Assembly: GCF_928381405.1 (NCBI RefSeq)
Contig: NZ_CAKMSB010000002.1
Span: forward strand, 62,001 to 126,000
From: Rothia nasisuis
Lineage (GTDB): Bacteria > Actinomycetota > Actinomycetes > Actinomycetales > Micrococcaceae
DNA: 64,000 bases
Direction of reading: 5' to 3'
Shown: positions 1 to 10,014 of the stretch, piece by piece
Layout of the letters: each line of letters opens with the position of its first letter
How positions within the stretch are numbered: position 1 is the stretch's first letter
The notes under the pieces: model-generated
What the model was told of the DNA's origin: nothing
The model's database searches: none
The model's input: the letters and a program-made list of their open reading frames with translations, nothing else
Program-made: the position numbers and the translations under genes

Positions 1-252
1 AACAGCTGGCATACCTTGCTTACCCTCACCGTAGGGTGCAGATAGCACCTCAGCGGTTTCAAAGCCGGCATCAAGCGCCAGCTGTCGGACCTTCTCGGCG
101 CTGCGATGCACCTGGGTCAAGTCAAAGGATTCCCACGCAACCGAGGGAATAGCTACGAGCTCTGAAAGTAGCTCAAGTTCTGAGTCAAAGCGTGTTTCTA
201 GCGCGCGGGAAAGTTCTTTGCGCCGCGAAAAGTCAAAACCGTGTTCTGTCAT
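1..252 (-). CDS. M20-family dipeptidase, N-terminal part (continues past the left edge)
   Basis: Only the first 84 residues are inside the window. The reading frame begins at an ATG at 252 and is open to base 1. The N-terminus (ELLSELVAIPSVAWES, about residues 29-44) is the helix and IPS motif that opens M20/M25/M40 zinc peptidases of the dipeptidase type, which remove residues from short peptides in the cytoplasm. The metal ligands lie outside the window, so activity cannot be judged. A TATTCT hexamer seven bases before the ATG and the lack of a ribosome binding site suggest a leaderless transcript. The gene is divergent from the DUF3043 gene. The family call is from the N-terminal motif only; the exact substrate is unknown. 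Confidence 0.75.
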   Translation of the reverse strand, partial: MTEHGFDFSRRKELSRALETRFDSELELLSELVAIPSVAWESFDLTQVHRSAEKVRQLALDAGFETAEVLSAPYGEGKQGMPAV

Positions 253-259
253 ACATCTC

Positions 260-265
260 AGAATA
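260..265 (-). promoter_or_regulatory. Predicted -10 box of the M20 dipeptidase (leaderless)
   Basis: On the minus strand TATTCT is followed by seven bases and then the ATG of the dipeptidase. This spacing places the transcription start at or next to the start codon. No clear -35 box is visible. The call is inference from motif and spacing. Confidence 0.5.
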
Positions 266-298
266 CGCTCTAACTGTATATATCAGCACCTTCTTGGT

Positions 299-304
299 TA
301 TTCT
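299..304 (+). promoter_or_regulatory. Predicted -10 box of the DUF3043 gene (leaderless)
   Basis: TATTCT, six bases, then the GTG at 311. It mirrors the divergent -10 box at 260-265, so the short region between the two genes would hold two back-to-back promoters. No strong -35 box is seen. Confidence 0.5.
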
Positions 305-310
305 TAAGGG

Positions 311-922
311 GTGTTTGGTCGTAATAAGAAAACTAGTGAAAACGCCGGTTCTGCTGAGGCAGAATCCTCCCCCAACAAGGAAGCTGAGGTAGAGGTCGGT
401 CACCCTGGGTACACCGCACCCAAGGGACGCCCCACCCCCTCGCGCAAGGAGCGTGAGGCAGCGCGACGTACCCCTCTGGTTCCTGCTGACCGTAAGGCCG
501 CTAAGGAAGCTCAGCGTGAAGCCGACCGAGAGAACCGAGCAAAGCAACAGCATGCCCTACAAACCGGAGACGAGCGTTATCTGCCGGTCAACGACCGTGG
601 CCCTCAACGCCGCTACATCCGCGACTATGTGGACGCCCGCTTCAACCTGGGTGATGTGATGCTCATTGTGATCCTGGCAGCCTTCATTGTCGGTCTCCTT
701 GTTCCCGGGTGGACCCAGTATTCGTCACTCTTCATGTGGGCCATGATTCTGCTTTGGCTAGCCGACTACTGGGTCATGTGGCGCGGCCTCAAAAAGAAGC
801 TCCTGGCTAAATTCGGTTCGCTCGAACCTCGCTCGGCCTTCTACGCCTTTAACCGCGTCATGATGATTCGGCGCTTCCGCCTGCCCAAGCCTCAGGTTTC
901 CCGCGGGCAGTACCCTAGCTGA
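311..922 (+). CDS. DUF3043 domain membrane protein
   Basis: This 203-residue protein starts at a GTG and matches the actinobacterial DUF3043 family, whose function is unknown. Residues 1-90 are hydrophilic and highly charged (Lys, Arg, Glu, Pro), with the RPTPSRKEREAARRTPLVP stretch typical of the family near residues 37-55. Two transmembrane segments follow (about 116-133 and 138-156), then a basic tail. It is probably an inner-membrane protein with a long cytoplasmic N-terminus. It stands alone, divergent from a dipeptidase and convergent with pyrD, with a hairpin terminator after its stop. Family assignment is firm; no function can be stated. Confidence 0.85.
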   Translation: MFGRNKKTSENAGSAEAESSPNKEAEVEVGHPGYTAPKGRPTPSRKEREAARRTPLVPADRKAAKEAQREADRENRAKQQHALQTGDERYLPVNDRGPQRRYIRDYVDARFNLGDVMLIVILAAFIVGLLVPGWTQYSSLFMWAMILLWLADYWVMWRGLKKKLLAKFGSLEPRSAFYAFNRVMMIRRFRLPKPQVSRGQYPS

Positions 923-952
923 CTCAGCAACCGACTCACCTGAAAGACCGAA

Positions 953-985
953 GGGTCGCTACCAAAGCCCGGTAGCGACCCTTTT
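953..985 (+). terminator. Intrinsic terminator after the DUF3043 gene
   Basis: An 11-bp perfect stem (gggtcgctacc and ggtagcgaccc, seven-base loop) is followed by TTTT. It lies between the convergent DUF3043 and pyrD genes. The T-run is on the plus-strand side. Confidence 0.8.
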
Positions 986-1008
986 ACCCATAACGTCATA
1001 AGCCCGAC

Positions 1009-2094
1009 TTAGCGGGAACCTCTCACTGTAAAAAGCCCACGATTGATATGAGCTGCCCAGAGCGGCCCCTGATAGATAAACGCAGAGTAGCCCTGCACCA
1101 AATCGGCTCCTGCCTCTAACCGTTCTGCAACATCGTTAGCGGTTGAAACGCCCCCCACCGAGATAATGGCAAGCTGCTCCCCCACCTCGCGCTTGAGCAA
1201 ACGGAGCACGTCAAGAGATCTTTGTTGAAGCGGTGCCCCTGAGAGTCCGCCTGCGCCAATTTCACGAACTTTGCTCAAGGGGGTAATCAACCCCAACCCC
1301 TCACGCTTGATAGTGGTATTTGTCGCGATAATACCGTCAAGCCCCAACCTAAGGGCCATAGCGGCAACGTCCTTAATATCTTCATCTGCCAGGTCAGGTG
1401 CAATCTTGACCACCAGGGGCACGCGCCGCCCCGTTACCACTCGGTCAGCCTCCTCCCGTACAGCCTTGAGCAGTGGCTCTAGAGTTTCAATAGCCTGCAA
1501 GTCGCGGAGCCCCGGCGTATTAGGAGAACTGACATTGACAGCTAAATAGTCAGCTTGAGGAGCAAGGATGCGGGTACTGACCAGATAGTCGTCAATGGCA
1601 TCATCGAGCGCTACGACCTTAGTCTTGCCAATATTCACACCAATGATGGGGCGAACTTTACCGCGGTACTCAGCCTCAAGGTCGGCGCGGGCTGCTGCCA
1701 CCCGTGGCCCTACTACCGCAGCGCCGTCGTTGTTAAAACCCATACGGTTGATAATGGCCTCGTCTTCAACAAGGCGGAAGAGACGGGGCTGCGGGTTACC
1801 CGGCTGTGCTTGGCCTGTAACGGTACCAATTTCAATGTGCCCGAAGCCCAGGTTGCTCAGAGCAGCAATTGCCTTACCGCCCTTGTCGAAACCAGCTGCA
1901 AGGCCAAAAGGTGAAGGAAAAGTCAGGCCCATGACTTCGGTGCTCAAGGAGGGGGCTGGCGCGAGAAAGCGCCCCCCGAGACGGGTGATACCGGTGCGAC
2001 GTAAGGCCTGGACGCCCCACATACCCACGTGGTGTGCCTTTTCAGCGTCCATGGGTTTGAAGAATATCTTAAAAATGGTTGGGTAAATCCGCAT
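1009..2094 (-). CDS. pyrD: Quinone-dependent dihydroorotate dehydrogenase (class 2)
   Basis: PyrD oxidises dihydroorotate to orotate, passing electrons through FMN to membrane quinone, the fourth step of UMP synthesis. The 361-residue length and the N-terminal helical extension (about residues 1-45, DAEKAHHVGMWGVQALRR) mark the membrane-bound class 2 enzyme. FMN-barrel motifs are clear: AAGFDKGGKA (67-76), NRMGFNNDGA (116-125) and NVSSPNTPGLR (187-197), which carries the catalytic serine of class 2. VVKIAPDL, ATNTT and ISVGGV follow. A GAAAGGGG ribosome binding site precedes the ATG. The other pyrimidine genes lie 37-46 kb away, so pyrD is not in that operon. Confidence 0.96.
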   Translation of the reverse strand: MRIYPTIFKIFFKPMDAEKAHHVGMWGVQALRRTGITRLGGRFLAPAPSLSTEVMGLTFPSPFGLAAGFDKGGKAIAALSNLGFGHIEIGTVTGQAQPGNPQPRLFRLVEDEAIINRMGFNNDGAAVVGPRVAAARADLEAEYRGKVRPIIGVNIGKTKVVALDDAIDDYLVSTRILAPQADYLAVNVSSPNTPGLRDLQAIETLEPLLKAVREEADRVVTGRRVPLVVKIAPDLADEDIKDVAAMALRLGLDGIIATNTTIKREGLGLITPLSKVREIGAGGLSGAPLQQRSLDVLRLLKREVGEQLAIISVGGVSTANDVAERLEAGADLVQGYSAFIYQGPLWAAHINRGLFTVRGSR

Positions 2095-2118
2095 GCGGGA
2101 CCCCTTTCAGCAACGGCT

Positions 2119-2919
2119 TTAGCCTAGTGAGTGGGAAACTTCGGAGGTTTTCACCTGGTCGATAGCACCGCCGTAGCGGCGGTCACGGCGGGCATACTCT
2201 TCAACGGCCTGCCAGAGGGTACGCCGGTCGACATCGGGCCAGAGCACATTCATGAAAACCATTTCTGCGTAGGCGCTTTGCCAGAGTAAAAAGTTAGAGA
2301 AGCGCTGCTCGCCGCTGGTGCGCAGGAAGAGATCGACATCGGGTAGGTCAGGCTCGTCGAGGTAGCGCTGAAAGATTTTTTCGTTAACGTGCTTGGGTTT
2401 GAGGCGCCCCGCCGCGACCTCCTCGGCAATGAGGGAGGCGGCATCTGCGATTTCGGCGCGCCCGCCGTAGTTGACGCACATAGTGAGGGTACACAGAGTA
2501 TTACCCCTGGTCTCCTCTTCGCACTTCTCCAGTAGTTTAATTACCGACTTCCAGAGCTTAGGCCTACGGCCTGCCCAGCGGATACGGACTCCCCAGCTCT
2601 TGAGAGTTTCAAGCTGGCGTTCAAGAACCTCAGCAGAAAAACGCATCAGAAAGGCTACTTCGTCGGGGCTACGCTTCCAGTTCTCGGTGGAGAAAGCATA
2701 AGCCGAAACATAGGGTATACCCATCTCGATAGCGCCAGCGACGACGTCGAGCAGGGCAGCTTCACCCGCTCGGTGGCCCTCATTGCGGGGTAGCCCGCGT
2801 TCGTTGGCCCAGCGTCCGTTACCGTCCATCACTACAGCCACGTGCCGGGGTACAAACTTAGCCGGTATGGAAGGGGCAAGCGCCCCGGAGGGATGGGCGT
2901 AGGGCTTGACGAAGGTCAT
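2119..2919 (-). CDS. uppS: Isoprenyl transferase (long-chain cis-prenyl diphosphate synthase)
   Basis: This cytoplasmic enzyme adds isopentenyl diphosphate units in cis configuration to make the polyprenyl carrier lipid for cell-wall synthesis. The signature MDGNGRWA (residues 31-38, catalytic Asp32) is followed by [19 protein letters not shown] and [19 protein letters not shown], all family hallmarks. I chose the ATG at 2919, which gives 266 residues and a five-base gap after the recO stop with AAAAGGAAAA as ribosome binding site; an upstream ATG at 2979 would overlap recO by 55 bases. The recO-uppS pairing is conserved in actinobacteria and corresponds to the long-chain synthase of mycobacteria. 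Exact product chain length cannot be read from sequence. Confidence 0.93.
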   Translation of the reverse strand: MTFVKPYAHPSGALAPSIPAKFVPRHVAVVMDGNGRWANERGLPRNEGHRAGEAALLDVVAGAIEMGIPYVSAYAFSTENWKRSPDEVAFLMRFSAEVLERQLETLKSWGVRIRWAGRRPKLWKSVIKLLEKCEEETRGNTLCTLTMCVNYGGRAEIADAASLIAEEVAAGRLKPKHVNEKIFQRYLDEPDLPDVDLFLRTSGEQRFSNFLLWQSAYAEMVFMNVLWPDVDRRTLWQAVEEYARRDRRYGGAIDQVKTSEVSHSLG

Positions 2920-2924
2920 AACGA

Positions 2925-3689
2925 TTAGTTTTCCTTTTCGAGAGTCGTCAGCGTCTTGAGCGGCCTGTCGAGTTGCCACTGTACATAGTCCATAATATGC
3001 CCGCTCATCCGCTGTCTAAAGGCTAGCGACGGAGTCGGGGTGAGAGCGTCCCAATGCCCGCTTGCAAGAGCCGCCAGATAGGCCGGGGACTGCGGTGGCA
3101 AGGGGGTGAGACGGGTAAAGGCTCCTGCGCGGGAGCAGGCGGTGCACAGCGCACCGACTTCCGGAGAAAAATAGTTAACAGCCTGCTCACCGCAGCTACC
3201 ACAGTAGGTGATTGCCATGCTCCAGCCCGCAGTATGCAGGGCTCGCAGAAGATAGGAATCAAGGACGCGGTGGGGCGGCAAAATACCTTTGGCTAGTGAG
3301 GAAAGCGCCCCGGCAAGCAGGGAAAACTGCTGTTGAACACGGTCAGTCTCATGATTGAGTACCTGCTCAGCCACCTCACTTATCACGGTGGCTACCGTGA
3401 ATCGCACATAGCTAGCTACGATGGGCCCCAGGTAGGCCCTCCGGGTGACAACCTGTGCAATGGTGGCTAGCTTCTTACCCTGAGCTGCCGAGATATCTAC
3501 CAGCATGAAGGGTTCGAGCCTGGCACCGACCTTAGAGGATGGCCTGCGCACCCCCTTAGCCACAGCGTGTAGCAGACCGTGATGCTGGGTAGCTAAGATG
3601 ACGATGCGGTCGTGCTCCCCCAAATCCTGGGTACGCAAAACAATAGCGCTATCACGAACTGTCTTGGTCGTTGAAAGCGCTGAAGTCAC
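2925..3689 (-). CDS. recO: DNA repair protein RecO
   Basis: RecO helps RecF and RecR load RecA on gapped DNA and anneals single strands. The N-terminal OB fold opens with [19 protein letters not shown], typical of the family. A zinc site of two CxxC pairs (CGSC and CTAC) is visible in the C-terminal half, as in other RecO proteins of Gram-positives. I chose the GTG at 3689 (254 residues) because a CACAAT box lies six bases upstream and family members start just before this motif; a GTG at 3707 is an alternative. The gene is five bases upstream of uppS, so the two are probably co-transcribed. Confidence 0.9.
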   Translation of the reverse strand: MTSALSTTKTVRDSAIVLRTQDLGEHDRIVILATQHHGLLHAVAKGVRRPSSKVGARLEPFMLVDISAAQGKKLATIAQVVTRRAYLGPIVASYVRFTVATVISEVAEQVLNHETDRVQQQFSLLAGALSSLAKGILPPHRVLDSYLLRALHTAGWSMAITYCGSCGEQAVNYFSPEVGALCTACSRAGAFTRLTPLPPQSPAYLAALASGHWDALTPTPSLAFRQRMSGHIMDYVQWQLDRPLKTLTTLEKEN

Positions 3690-3746
3690 CCTTCTATTGT
3701 GCCACACCCCGCAGACTTTGAGCTTTTACCGGGCAAAAAGCTCAAA

Positions 3747-3905
3747 GAGGCTTATTCAAAAGTCTCTAAGATAGCTTCGGGCACGGCAACGGTGAACTAA
3801 CCTTCTTGCCTGGTTCGCTGACGTTCACTCGGCAATTCATGCCAGACCCAGCCAGTTCACCTTTCTGCCGCGCCCCTTAAGCTATCAGGCTTTTGAATAA
3901 GCCTC
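3747..3905. repeat. 159-bp imperfect palindromic element with 16-bp terminal inverted repeats
   Basis: The ends are GAGGCTTATTCAAAAG (3747-3762) and its exact inverse (3890-3905). Inside, gatagctt (3770-3777) pairs with 3879-3886 and ggtgaact (3791-3798) pairs with 3854-3861, so the whole segment can fold into one long interrupted hairpin. No open reading frame is evident. It sits in the gap between recO and leuA. Size, non-coding content and perfect terminal repeats resemble a miniature inverted-repeat element, but no target duplication is obvious. A related but degenerate end pair occurs near 36801-36886. Confidence 0.6.
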
Positions 3906-3928
3906 ACAACATCACCGAATATAGTTCA

Positions 3929-3959
3929 GGGCCAGCCACCCTGCCCAGGTGGCTGGCCC
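3929..3959 (-). terminator. Hairpin terminator of leuA
   Basis: A 12-bp perfect stem (gggccagccacc, 3929-3940, with 3948-3959) and seven-base loop lie just after the leuA stop. The following bases on the minus strand are only weakly T-rich. Confidence 0.65.
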
Positions 3960-3975
3960 ACAGATCTTGTGAGAG

Positions 3976-5727
<1,752 letters not shown>

Positions 5728-5765
5728 TTAGTCGGTGGTGAGGGGATAGCCCGGGTAGCACTGAC

Positions 5766-5801
5766 CCGTAGCGAAGCTACACCCGGGGCGCTTCGCTACG
5801 G
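5766..5801 (-). promoter_or_regulatory. Hairpin in the leuA leader (possible attenuator element)
   Basis: An 11-bp perfect stem (ccgtagcgaag, 5766-5776, with 5791-5801) and 14-base loop lie 48 bases upstream of the leuA ATG. The stop codon of a short candidate leader peptide falls at the edge of the loop. There is no T-run after the stem, so this is not a plain terminator. A role in attenuation is inference. Confidence 0.45.
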
Positions 5802-5824
5802 CAGATAAGCAACTTATGAGTCAT
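5777..5824 (-). CDS. Candidate 15-residue leuA leader peptide
   Basis: The short frame reads MTHKLLICRSEAPRV and ends inside the leader hairpin at 5766-5801. An in-frame ATG three codons upstream (5833) would add MRE. Leu-Leu-Ile near the N-terminus is what a branched-chain attenuator would contain, but only two leucines are present, fewer than in classical leu leaders. The ribosome binding site is weak. A leader peptide upstream of leuA is known in several actinobacteria; here it is a tentative call based on position, leucine codons and hairpin overlap. Confidence 0.3.
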   Translation of the reverse strand: MTHKLLICRSEAPRV

Positions 5825-5853
5825 CTCACGCATACACTCACGGTACCACGGAT

Positions 5854-5889
5854 GGAAAAGGGGCAGGACGCTTTAGCCCGCCCCCTTCC
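5854..5889 (-). terminator. Hairpin after the LCP gene
   Basis: On the minus strand GGAAGGGGGCGG pairs with CCTGCCCCTTTTCC, allowing G-T pairs and one bulge. It lies just beyond the stop of the LytR-CpsA-Psr gene and before the leuA leader, so it probably ends that transcript. Confidence 0.55.
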
Positions 5890-5906
5890 ATATGATGAAA
5901 TATTTT

Positions 5907-7376
5907 TTAGTAGCCGAAAGACTGCTGACAGGTCACCTGGTCAGCGGTTTGGCCGCTCGCTCCCCCGGCGATTTCTGTGCTGGAAGCCGAAGCCGAGCCG
6001 TCCTTGGCTACATCAGAGCCAAGTATCACCGCGACACCCGCGTACTGGTCAGAGGGGATGAGGTTGGTAATTCCGAAAAGATCAGCAATTGCCTGAGCCT
6101 CAGACTCATAGCCGTAGGGGTAGTAAATCTCTGAAGCCGTATATGTATCCTGCGCCTGTGCGGTCGTCACATTGGTAAAACCGGCCTCCTCAAGGGCTGA
6201 CACCAACTCGTCAGCTACACCCTGCTCGCCGGTGGCATCTGTGACGCTGACCCCAAGGTCGTAAGACAGGGCCGCGGCAGAGCTCGTTTCAGGGGTGGTT
6301 TCACTGGGCGTGGGTGTTTCTGAATCCACCAGTGACTGGTCATTCTGAAGCTTTGAGAAGAAGGTCTGAGCCTCAGCAGAAAGCTGTAGCTTATTCTCGT
6401 CATAGGCATAGGGCTCGTTAGGCACCGTGGCAAAAACAACCCTGCCCAAATCTACGGTTGCGAAGATGGAACCTATAGACACCAGGTTACCCAGGTTGGT
6501 CAATTCCTTATCTACGGTGGCGTTCTGAGTAATGGCCTCAGCAATACTGAGAAGCATACGCGGGTTGGAGAGGGTACCTTCTGACTGCACCTTGCGTAAA
6601 AGCGAAGCCAGGAAGCTCTGCTGGGCCTGAATACGGGCAGTATCAGAGCCGTCGCCAAAGCCGTGCCGTGAGCGGAGGAAGGCGAGGGCCTGCTCCCCCT
6701 CAACCGTGGAGGTCCCTGCAGGTAGCTTGAGACCGCTGTAGGTATCGTCGATTGGCTCAGTGACGCATACCTGAACACCCCCTACCACGGTAGAAAGTGC
6801 CTTAACCGCGTTGAAATCGACCAGCATAAAGTGGTCAATGGCCACACCGGTTAGATTGCTTATGGTGGCCACGGTGCATCCGGGGCCACCGCGGCCTAGG
6901 GATTCATTAATCTGAGTGTCGTCCGTAGCCTCGTATACCTCACCGGTCTCGGGGTCTGTGCACTTAGGAATGCTGACCATGAGGTCGCGAGGGAAGGAAA
7001 TCACATTGACCGTTGAGCGGTCTTGGCTGACCTGAACCAGCATCATCACGTCTGAGCGGGCTCCGGCATCTTCTGCATCGCCGTAGGCGCTATTGCTTCC
7101 CGAGCGTGTGTCAGAACCAATCACCAAAATATCTAAGGGCCCACTCGCCAAGTTTGAGGAGAGCTCACCAATATTCATTTCAGCCGTCTGCACATTGCTA
7201 CGTAAACGGAGAAGGGCAAAGCCACCAAGTGCCAGCACAAAAACCAGCAGGGCGACTAATGACAGTGCCATCCAGGTGTTACGCCGAGACTTGAGCGGTT
7301 CGTTGCTCATATGACGGCCAAGTGGCGCTACACCGGTGAGCGAAGTGGGGGTGGGTTGCTGACCCATGGTCGCCAT
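5907..7376 (-). CDS. LytR-CpsA-Psr family cell-wall polymer ligase
   Basis: LCP proteins move phosphate-linked glycopolymers from the lipid carrier to peptidoglycan on the outer face of the membrane. The 489-residue protein has a short cytoplasmic tail, one transmembrane helix (about 35-57) and the LCP domain (about 82-290), with DILVIGSDTRSGS, ISFPRDLMVSIP (conserved FPRD), INESLGRGGPGC and FLRSRHGFGDGSDTARIQAQQ; these carry the arginines and aspartates that bind the pyrophosphate lipid. A Ser/Thr/Pro linker leads to a C-terminal LytR_C domain (about 385-455). The start is the ATG at 7376 with a GGAG ten bases upstream; a later ATG at 7310 is possible. The polymer attached is unknown. Confidence 0.9.
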   Translation of the reverse strand: MATMGQQPTPTSLTGVAPLGRHMSNEPLKSRRNTWMALSLVALLVFVLALGGFALLRLRSNVQTAEMNIGELSSNLASGPLDILVIGSDTRSGSNSAYGDAEDAGARSDVMMLVQVSQDRSTVNVISFPRDLMVSIPKCTDPETGEVYEATDDTQINESLGRGGPGCTVATISNLTGVAIDHFMLVDFNAVKALSTVVGGVQVCVTEPIDDTYSGLKLPAGTSTVEGEQALAFLRSRHGFGDGSDTARIQAQQSFLASLLRKVQSEGTLSNPRMLLSIAEAITQNATVDKELTNLGNLVSIGSIFATVDLGRVVFATVPNEPYAYDENKLQLSAEAQTFFSKLQNDQSLVDSETPTPSETTPETSSAAALSYDLGVSVTDATGEQGVADELVSALEEAGFTNVTTAQAQDTYTASEIYYPYGYESEAQAIADLFGITNLIPSDQYAGVAVILGSDVAKDGSASASSTEIAGGASGQTADQVTCQQSFGY

Positions 7377-7480
7377 AGCAGCTTATCTCCGTTTCGGTGA
7401 CGATTGTGGGGGTGGGGTATCAAAATAGTCAGTGTAGTGCTGAAACTGAAAATTTGATGGGGAGGGGTCTGGGCAGAAGT

Positions 7481-8563
7481 TTAGAAACCTAACTTTCCCA
7501 AAGCGCGGGGGTCACGCTGCCAGTCCTTAGCTACCTTGACATGGATAGAAAGGAAAACCTTGGTTCCTAGCAACGCCTCGATATTCTGACGGGCGGTTCG
7601 TCCTATTTCCTTCAGACGAGCACCCCGCCTGCCGATAATGATGCCCTTTTGCGAATCACGCTCTACGTAAAGATTCACATGGATATCGAGTAGGGGGTTA
7701 TCTTGGCTACGGCCCTCGCGTAGTCCCATCTCCTCAACTGTCACAGCCACAGAGTGGGGTAGCTCGTCCTGAACGCCCTCAAGCGCTGCTTCGCGCACCA
7801 GTTCGGCCACGAGGGTTGCCTCTGGCTCGTCAGTGAGTTCACCGGTGGGATACAGCGGCGGAGAGGTCGGCAGATGGGAGGCAAGTAGCTGGGCTACCTC
7901 TTCAACCTGATAATCTTTCACAGCAGAAACGGGGATGATGTCTGCCCAGCCACCACGCCCGTCACTGACCGCTGGGGTCTGCTGAGTACCTTTGGCCCTG
8001 GACGCTGCGGGGCCGCTCCCCTTGCGGAAAGGGAGCTCTTGACCCTGAGCTTTACGCTCCAGCCGTTCACGGCGCTGAGCGCGAGTAGCACGCTCGGCGC
8101 TCATAATTTCATCGCCCAGGGCAGAAACGGCAAGCAACTGCTCGGCCAGTGCCTCGTGACTCACCGTATCGGCCTTGGTCACAATCGCCACGATGGGCTT
8201 ATTACCCGAGGCTGCAAGTTGCTGCGCGATGTAGCGGTCCCCGGGGCCAATTTTCTCATCGGCAGGAATGCAGAACCCAATAACATCGACCTCGGAGAGA
8301 GTTTGGGCCACCAAATCGTTAAGACGCTCACCCAGAAGGGTGCGGGGGCGGTGCAAACCTGGGGTATCTACAAGGACCAGCTGAAAATCATCCCTGTGCA
8401 CAATGCCGCGAATGGTGTGGCGGGTCGTCTGAGGACGGTTCGATGTAATTGCTACCTTCTGCCCGACCAGCGCGTTGGTCAGTGTTGACTTTCCGGCGTT
8501 GGGGCGCCCAACAAGCACAGCAAAGCCAGCGGTGTAATCATCGGGAAAAGGCGCAAAATCCAC
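7481..8563 (-). CDS. era: GTPase Era with an insertion between G4 and G5
   Basis: Era binds the 3' end of 16S rRNA and promotes small-subunit assembly. GTPase motifs are G1 GRPNAGKST (19-27), G3 DTPG (66-69), G4 TKAD (129-132) and G5 SAVK (213-216). The C-terminal KH domain has GIIIGRRGARLKEIG (about 307-321). At 360 residues it is longer than the usual 300 or so because about 50-55 charged, low-complexity residues (about 152-206, rich in Arg, Glu, Gly and Gln) separate G4 from G5; the distance is 80 residues against about 30 in E. coli Era. The GTG start has AGGAG eight bases upstream. It ends the hrcA-to-era conserved series. Confidence 0.95.
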   Translation of the reverse strand: MDFAPFPDDYTAGFAVLVGRPNAGKSTLTNALVGQKVAITSNRPQTTRHTIRGIVHRDDFQLVLVDTPGLHRPRTLLGERLNDLVAQTLSEVDVIGFCIPADEKIGPGDRYIAQQLAASGNKPIVAIVTKADTVSHEALAEQLLAVSALGDEIMSAERATRAQRRERLERKAQGQELPFRKGSGPAASRAKGTQQTPAVSDGRGGWADIIPVSAVKDYQVEEVAQLLASHLPTSPPLYPTGELTDEPEATLVAELVREAALEGVQDELPHSVAVTVEEMGLREGRSQDNPLLDIHVNLYVERDSQKGIIIGRRGARLKEIGRTARQNIEALLGTKVFLSIHVKVAKDWQRDPRALGKLGF

Positions 8564-8716
8564 TCAGCAGCTCCTGGGGTAGGTCTCTCGATTTCTCTAG
8601 CCATCACTTTACAGGCTGGCTGACTGTAGCGTTGGGTAAAACTCGCATCCTACCCACCCTTCGCGGCTCTATGTGACGAAACAGGCAGAGGATACCTCAG
8701 CCTACCTCACGGCATA

Positions 8717-10009
8717 CTAGCGGTCAGGCGCCGGTTCGCCAACGGCCACATCATGCGGCTGCGCCCAGACATGCAGGGTACCAATCTTATTACGGCGGCC
8801 GCGGGAACCGACCGCCCGAATGTGTATACCCTCAACCTCAACCTCGCTACCGATGATAGGGACGCGACCCAGATGCTTAGCGAGTAGCCCCCCGACTGTA
8901 TCGACGTCTTCGTCATCAATCTCTCTGCCAAAGAGATCACCTAGCTCCCAGATGCTGAGGCGGGAACTAATCTTGAACGTTCCGTCTTCCTGCATGGTGA
9001 TCTCGGGTTTTTCTTGGTCGTACTCATCTGAGATATCGCCGACCAGCTCCTCGATGAGATCTTCAAGAGTGACCAGACCAGCGGTGCCACCGTACTCATC
9101 AATCACGATAGCCACATGTGTAGACTCTCGCTGCATCTCCTTGAGCAAATCCATGACCCGTTTAGACTCGGGCTCGAACCTAGCCGGGCGCATCAGGTGT
9201 GATATTGCCGGGGTAAGAGTGCCCGAGCGAACCTCACGAATGGCCGCGACGGCGTCCTTGAGATAGAGTATGCCGCGCACATCATCGAAGGAATCTCCCA
9301 GAACCGGCACACGCGAATAACCTGACCGAAGAAAGAGCGAGAGCGCGTCGTCCAGGGGCTCATCAATGTTGATTGTCACCATGTCGATGCGAGGAACCAT
9401 CACGGAGCGTATACGGGTCTCGTCAAGCTCGAAGATAGATTGAACCATCTCGGCCTCATCGTTCTCAATCGCCTCAGAAGTACTGGCTCGATCAACAAAC
9501 TCGAGAATCTCATCCTCAGTGAAAATACCGACCACCCGCTCAGAATCACGGGGGCTGAACTTGCGAGAGAGAGCAGTGAGCACCGAGGAGAAAGGGCGGG
9601 TTAGCCTACCCAGAGCATAGACCACCCCGGCCATAGCCAAGAACACCTGTACGTGCTTAGTACGTCCCACCAGGCGGGGTGCCACACCAAAGAAGGCGAA
9701 AACCATTGCGGTCATCACCAGTAGTGTCACCAGTACACTCACCCAGGTTCGGTTGAAAAGACCCTGAATCATCACAAAGAAACAGACCACAGCAGAAACC
9801 TCTGCTAGCACACGCCAGATGCGAAGAGACCTGAAATAGGGTTCGGGGTCAGACAGGATGACCTGCACGCTCTTTTTACCCGACTCCTCGGCCAGTCCCT
9901 GGGCCTCAGAGCGGGGCAGGTAGGTATAGGACGATTCGACCGCTGTGAAAAGGTAGCCCACAAGCACCAGTCCAAGAACAGCAGCAGCAAGAAGAAAGGA
10001 CGTTACCAT
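8717..10009 (-). CDS. CNNM/CorC-type membrane protein with CBS pair
   Basis: The 430-residue protein has an N-terminal CNNM domain of about four membrane segments (near 4-24, 62-85, 90-112 and 121-140). A CBS-domain pair follows (about 200-330, starting MVPRIDMVTI and including YSRVPVLG and HVAIVIDEYGGTAGLVTLEDL). A CorC_HlyC domain closes the protein (about 340-415). Members are often called hemolysins for historical reasons; several are linked to magnesium or cobalt efflux and bind nucleotides in the CBS pair. The gene lies five bases after ybeY and upstream of era, a conserved actinobacterial arrangement. The transported ion is inferred, not shown. Confidence 0.9.
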   Translation of the reverse strand: MVTSFLLAAAVLGLVLVGYLFTAVESSYTYLPRSEAQGLAEESGKKSVQVILSDPEPYFRSLRIWRVLAEVSAVVCFFVMIQGLFNRTWVSVLVTLLVMTAMVFAFFGVAPRLVGRTKHVQVFLAMAGVVYALGRLTRPFSSVLTALSRKFSPRDSERVVGIFTEDEILEFVDRASTSEAIENDEAEMVQSIFELDETRIRSVMVPRIDMVTINIDEPLDDALSLFLRSGYSRVPVLGDSFDDVRGILYLKDAVAAIREVRSGTLTPAISHLMRPARFEPESKRVMDLLKEMQRESTHVAIVIDEYGGTAGLVTLEDLIEELVGDISDEYDQEKPEITMQEDGTFKISSRLSIWELGDLFGREIDDEDVDTVGGLLAKHLGRVPIIGSEVEVEGIHIRAVGSRGRRNKIGTLHVWAQPHDVAVGEPAPDR

Positions 10010-10014
10010 AGAGC

